The notes under the pieces: generated by a model
Databases searched by the model: none
What the model was told of the DNA's origin: nothing
The model's input: only the letters and a program-made list of their open reading frames with translations
From: Gnetum montanum
Lineage: Eukaryota; Streptophyta; Gnetopsida; Gnetales; Gnetaceae
Reading direction: 5' to 3'
Length of the DNA: 64,000 nt
Assembly: GCA_015680685.1 (NCBI GenBank)
Contig: MNCI01003930.1
Location: 216,065-280,064, forward strand
Made by a program: the position numbers and the translations under genes
In this document: positions 59,981 through 64,000 of the stretch, one piece after another
How positions within the stretch are numbered: position 1 is the first letter of the stretch
Layout of the letters: every line of letters begins with the position of its first letter

Positions 59981-60660
59981 AACCGACTGGATCAAGGTCG
60001 ATCACCTTCCAAAAAACTTATCGGATCTGGGAGTTCCCCTAGTTTACCTCCAAGTCGCTGGGAATGAACCCCATAAGGCTCTCCTCGACTCAGGTTCCAG
60101 GATCAACTTAATCTCACAAGAATTGTATAAAACCTAGAACCTGCCTCCACTCAAGAAGAGTAATGTTCGCCTAGAGTTGGCTGACCAATCCATCACTGTT
60201 CCTTTGGGACAGGTCAAGGACATTATTACCACTGTTGGTGGATGGTCATATCTAGCTGATTTCCTAGTGATCCAAATAAACAATGACAAAGGGGATTTCC
60301 CAATTATAATGGGAAGGGCGTGGCTAAATACAATTGATGCATGCTTAGGAATCCGCAACCTTTCCCTAGAAATATCCAAGACAAATACTTTTGGGAAAAT
60401 TGAGAGGAAAAGAGTTCCATGCATCGCATATAGTGACATGGGGTGTCATTGCATGCAGAAGTCATGGATAATGTGAAGTTTAACATTTCCTGCATGCAGT
60501 CGGTGTGCACAGGATGTTGACATCCAAAAGTGCCTATACACGACAGCCACACAAAAAGAAAACACCCAGTGGCTGATGGCTGATAAAGAGAGCAACTCGA
60601 CAACCTGCATGGAACTAGCTGAGGGAATAACTAGTGCTTACATCGAAAGCACAGACGTAT
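59981..60660 (+). pseudogene. ATH-4 protease
   Basis: Aspartic protease in frame with gag. The active site is LLDSGS (Asp codon 60,087-60,089), followed about 80 residues later by IIMGRAWL (60,305-60,330), the usual post-fold motif. Premature stops at 60,135 (TAG) and 60,474 (TGA). It would cut the Gag-Pol precursor. The linker after it (QWLMADKESN, 60,560-60,600) is also present in ATH-2. Confidence 0.85.
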
Positions 60661-61790
60661 TAGAGCAAGTCCGTTGCCAACTTCCAGCCCCTAACTCCAA
60701 AAACATTAATTGGGGAAAGTTGGAGATTCCTGAAGAGTTTAAACAAGAGCCCCTAGATTTAAAACTGTTGCCCACCGGTTTGGAATACGTGACGCTTAAA
60801 AATGGAAAACCAATGATCATCAACACAAAGCTCGCACCCAAACAAAAAGAAAATTTGCTAAAGGTGATAAACAAGTGGTCAGCAGCCTTTGCATGGTCAT
60901 ACCCCAAATTAACCGAAATAGATCCTAGGATATGCCAGCATAGGATTTACACAAACCCCTCTATGAAGCTTTGCAAACAACCCTAGAGGCGATTGAACCC
61001 AAAGCTAAAAAATATAGTGAAAGAAGAGCTAGAGTAGCTTCTCAAGGCTGGGTTCACTTACCCTATTGCTGATAGCGAATGGGTTAGTCCTCTTGTCATC
61101 GTACCAAAAAAAAGGAGGTAAATGAAGGGTATGTATAGATTTTAGGCTATTGAATATGGCAACATTCAAAGATCACTTCCCATTGCCATTTGTTAACCAA
61201 GTCTTAGACACTATAGCAGGGCATCGCTATTACAGTTTTCTAGATGGATATAGTAGGTACAACCAAATACGAATTACGTCGGAAGACCAAGCCAAGACAA
61301 CATTCACCAGTCCTTGGGGAACATTTGCATATAAACAAATGCCTTTTGGCTTGTGCAATACACCTGCCACATTCCAACGATTAGTTCTAAGCATCTTTCA
61401 ACAGCAAATAGGTAACGGAGTAGAAGTCTTCATGGACGACTTTTCCACTTATGGGACGAGTTTTGATCAAGCCCTCGACTGGTTAGAGCAAGTATTGAAA
61501 CGATGTATTGAAACCAACCTTAAGCCCAACTGGCAAAAGAGTCACTTAATGGTTCAAGAGGGTGTTGTATTGGTGCACAAAATTTCACAATCAGGAATTG
61601 AGGTGGATCCAAAAAAAATTAAAGTCATCCAAGGAATTACCTGACAACCAGAGACTGTTAAAGACATTAGGTCGTTTCTTGGACACACTGGCTACTATAG
61701 GAGGTTTATCGCAAACTTCTCCAAAGTTGCCAAACCGTTGGTAGAATTAACAAAAAAAGATTCACCATTTGAATGGACCAGGGAATGTGA
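60661..61790 (+). pseudogene. ATH-4 reverse transcriptase
   Basis: Ty3-gypsy RT. In the gag frame: KLEIPEEFKQEPLDLKLLP (60,718-60,774), stops TAG 60,984 and 61,035, then WVSPLVIVPKK. A run of eight A at 61,106-61,113, one more than the frame needs, shifts into the frame used by the rest of pol. The Trp of the K-W-R-V-C-I-D-F motif is TGA (61,123). It is then open for 164 codons with DGYSRYNQIRI, TTFTSPWGTF, MPFGLCNTPATFQRL and the catalytic FMDD (Asp codons 61,435-61,440), to TGA 61,642. The connection continues [19 protein letters not shown]. Confidence 0.9.
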
Positions 61791-62520
61791 ATGAGCATTC
61801 CAAGCCCTCAAATAGAGGCTTGTGAAAACTCCCATTCTACAAGCCCCTGACTGGTCCATGCCGTTCCATATCATGACCGATGCATCTAACTACGCCTTAG
61901 GAGCTATACTGACACAATTAGATGAACAAAAATGACCTTATTACATCCACTATGCCAGTAAAAGTATCACCGGTGTGCAACTTAACTACATAACTACAGA
62001 AAAAGAATTAATGACTGTAGTGTTTGCACTGGACAAATTTAGGCACTATGTATTAGGTTACAAAGTATACATCCATATAGATCATAGTGCAATTCGGTTC
62101 CTTATGAACAAGCCAACTGTTAGCCCACGTATTATACATTGGCTAGTGATTCTTCAGGAGTTCGACTTAACCATAGTAGACCGCAAAGGCACCGAGAATG
62201 TAGTTGCCGATCACCTATCTCGGTTGCGGTGGGACAATAAAGAGGATGAATACGCTGTATCTGATCATTTTCCTGATGAAACCCTCTTTGCTGATGTAGT
62301 AAATAATCAACCCACAGAAATAAATTGGTATAGTATTATTCTTACCTATCTCACTTTCCAACAAATACCACAGGAGTTGGACTTTAGAAAGAAACAATAG
62401 TTTCTTCACAAAACCAAGTACTTCATGGAAATCAAGGGACAACTTTATAAAGTTTGCCCTAATAGCTTGGTTCGATGGTGTGTCCCTGATTAAGATCAAT
62501 TAAAAGTTCTCTAGGATGCT
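61791..62520 (+). pseudogene. ATH-4 RNase H and linker
   Basis: Same frame as the second part of RT. Stops at 61,792 (TGA), 61,813 (TAG) and 61,933 (TGA). The open part from 61,936 to TAG 62,398 carries EKELMTVVFALDKFRHYVLG and IHIDHSAIRFLMNKP; the first catalytic Asp is in MTDASNYALGAIL (codon 61,879-61,881). The chromodomain-less linker reads DHLSRL then an acidic stretch. Further stops 62,491 (TAA) and 62,512 (TAG). Catalytic residues appear kept. Confidence 0.88.
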
Positions 62521-63675
62521 CATGAGGGTCCTTGTGGGGGTCATTATGCTGGGAGACGAACTGCTACTAAGGTTCTGCTTGCAGGATATTATTGGCCAAC
62601 ATTATTTCAAGATGCCCATCATTTCGCTCAATCCTGTGAGTGCTACCAACGTGATGGAGGAATGACTGCTAGAATGAAGGGTCTGCAACAATGGATTCAA
62701 CCTTTAGAACCTTTTGATATCTGGGGAATAGATTTTATGGGACTGATTACACCAATGTCCAATGGAAAAGTATATATCATCGTCACTGTTGATTACTTAA
62801 CCAAATGGACTGAAGCAACTGCTGTAATAGATTACACATCATCTACAGCTGCACGATTTGTACAACAACAAATCGTTAATAGGTTCGGTGTGTCATGTGC
62901 GCTCATTTCTGATAATGGAACATATTTTACGGGTGCAACCTTTCGGAAACTGATGCAACGCCTAGTGGTTAAGCATAAATTGGCCACACCTTACCACCCC
63001 CAAGCTAACGGTCAAGCGAAGGTTACTAATAGGAAGATTACAAGAATATTAAAATGAACAATTAGCAAATTTAGGTGAGATTGGAGCACAAAACTGAACA
63101 ACACTCTTTGGGCGTATCGTTTCACTTGGAAGCTCCCTACTGGATATTCTTCCTATGAGTTAGTGTACGGGAAACTTCCAAAACTCCCCATATGGAATGA
63201 GCTTCGTACACTATCCACGGCTTGTGAACTTCACTTGGATCTCGACCTAGCACAAAAATAACGGTTAGCAACTTTGAATGTGTTAGACGAGAATAGATTG
63301 GTTGCACTATCGTTGAATGAGTTGCACAAGGCACATAGTAAACAACGTCATGACTTAAGGATCCGAAGGTTTAGGTACCAACCCCGAGATAAGGTCCTTT
63401 ACTGGAACCCCACGCATGTAACCCAACATACAAAGTTTCAAACCTTGTGGGAAGGATCCTATATTATTCATACTACATTTCCCTCTGGAGTCATGATGAT
63501 ATATAAACCTCACAGCCCGGATAAAAGGTTATTGGTTAATGTACAACAAAAAAAACCTTTCCGCACATCCACAATAGCTAGTACAAGTTCCACCCACACC
63601 AGCGGGCAACCTCGCTCATTATTTTGGATCTCTTCCTTTCCACTCAGTCATGGGGGAGATGGCCACCTATGCTAA
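62521..63675 (+). pseudogene. ATH-4 integrase
   Basis: Zinc-binding region H-x-H-x-C-x-x-C: GGHYAGRRTATKV, GYYWPTLFQDAHHFAQSCEC (62,536-62,646). Core: FDIWGIDFMG (first Asp, codon 62,731-62,733), LTKWTEA, SDNGTYFTG (second Asp, codon 62,911-62,913) and NGQAKVTN, where the catalytic Glu is Lys (AAG, 63,019-63,021). Stops TGA 63,055, TGA 63,076, TAA 63,259. The C-terminal part, 63,274-63,675, has RDKVLYWNPT and LWEGSYIIH, the G-P-Y/F-like module. With Lys in place of Glu it would not be catalytic even if the stops were absent. Confidence 0.9.
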
Positions 63676-64000
63676 TCATATGGGGCCCTTAATTCCTTTA
63701 AGTTTTTGTTTTACATGTTTTTGTTTTACAATGTTTTTGTTTTACACATTTTTGTTTTACAAATTTCTTTAACTTTTCTCGTTTTTGTTTTACATCGTCG
63801 TTATACTTTTTCAATTTTTGTGTGTGTGTGTGATCCACCCTGTAAGTTTGTCCCATAATAAGCATTCTTCATGATGGTATGAACTATTTTTATATTGATT
63901 GCTAATGTTTGGTTTTTACCTTTAATTCACAATTTTGATACTAAGATATGTTTCTTTTAATATGGCAGGCAATGAATTCACTTCATCCATCCATCCACCA
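63676..64000 (+). other. ATH-4 post-pol region
   Basis: Contains four to five imperfect copies of TTTTTGTTTTACA (63,702-63,800) followed by a short GT run (about 63,818-63,832). The equivalent tract occurs in ATH-2 (41,491) and ATH-1 (32,990-33,115). No LTR begins before the window ends. Confidence 0.8.

Larger units (their letters stand above)
56489..64000 (+). mobile_element. ATH-4, Athila-like Ty3-gypsy element (3' end beyond window)
   Basis: 5' LTR 56,489-57,440, primer site 57,441-57,460, one long gag-pol frame from 57,582 to 63,675, then a post-pol tract. The 3' LTR lies outside the window. Domain order gag, protease, RT, RNase H, integrase; the tRNA-Asp-type primer site; the C-x2-C-x3-H-x4-C knuckle; and the integrase start F-D-I-W-G-I-D-F-M-G all favour the Athila lineage. 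The five bases before it are AGAGC, the predicted target duplication. It is the youngest-looking gypsy copy here, judged by readability. Confidence 0.88.

Noticed and set aside
61150-61644. RT frame as an endogenous plant pararetrovirus
   Set aside because: LTRs, tRNA-Asp-type primer site, integrase and gypsy domain order identify an LTR retrotransposon; no movement-protein or viral coat motif is present.
63818-63832. GT microsatellite as a promoter or recoding signal
   Set aside because: It is short, lies in the post-pol region, and has no conserved counterpart in ATH-1 or ATH-2.

Overview
This window is transposon-derived DNA from a large, repeat-rich plant genome. It is AT-rich and poor in CpG over most of its length, and almost all of it can be assigned to nested, decayed LTR retrotransposons. 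A gymnosperm such as a conifer would fit, but nothing in the sequence proves that. I found no intact host gene, tRNA, rRNA or CRISPR array. Labels used below: TAT for Tat/Ogre-like Ty3-gypsy relics, ATH for Athila-like Ty3-gypsy relics, COP for Ty1-copia relics.

1-25.2 kb is a nest of three Tat-like relics. TAT-1 (+) has LTR parts at 2.8-3.74 kb and 24.1-25.24 kb, a gag relic at 4.3-6.4 kb and a protease-region relic at 21.4-22.6 kb. It is split by TAT-2 (-), which has its 3' LTR at 6.78-9.36 kb, integrase, archaeal-type RNase H and RT at 9.5-12.6 kb, and a possible intron and leader at 12.6-14.1 kb. TAT-3 (+) follows in opposite orientation (possible intron to 16.08 kb, LTR 16.6-20.06 kb). 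A solo copia LTR (18.18-19.28 kb) sits inside the TAT-3 LTR. Inverted LTR fragments at 20.1-21.4 kb close the nest.

25.2-52.4 kb starts with about 3.9 kb of unassigned AT-rich DNA and a chromovirus-like gag scrap (29.1-29.95 kb). ATH-1 (-) follows at 30.3-35.2 kb. Then comes ATH-3, a long coding relic with no recognisable gag or pol. It is interrupted first by ATH-2 (37,998-44,412; two LTRs, gag, most of pol deleted) and then by COP-1 (44,663-51,356; two LTRs, perfect 5-bp target duplication CTAGC, gag plus a second ORF, no pol). ATH-3 ends in its own 3' LTR at 51.6-52.4 kb.

52.4-55.9 kb is the only stretch without recognised LTR-element sequence. It has visibly more CpG than its surroundings and several short tandem duplications, so it may be low-copy host DNA.

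55.9-64 kb holds an inverted LTR fragment and then ATH-4 (+), the best preserved element: 5' LTR, tRNA-Asp-type primer site, gag, protease, RT, RNase H and integrase in order. It has 18 premature stops but only one frameshift, and runs off the window before its 3' LTR.

The most unusual signal is in the copia LTRs. Twelve copies of an 8-bp palindrome, apparently AGACGTCT originally, lie directly upstream of the TATA box. They are spaced 20 bp apart in blocks separated by 34-35 bp. The two LTRs of COP-1 have decayed independently at the central CpG (TG in one copy, CA in the other at the same site), and the same spacing is partly kept in the solo LTR.
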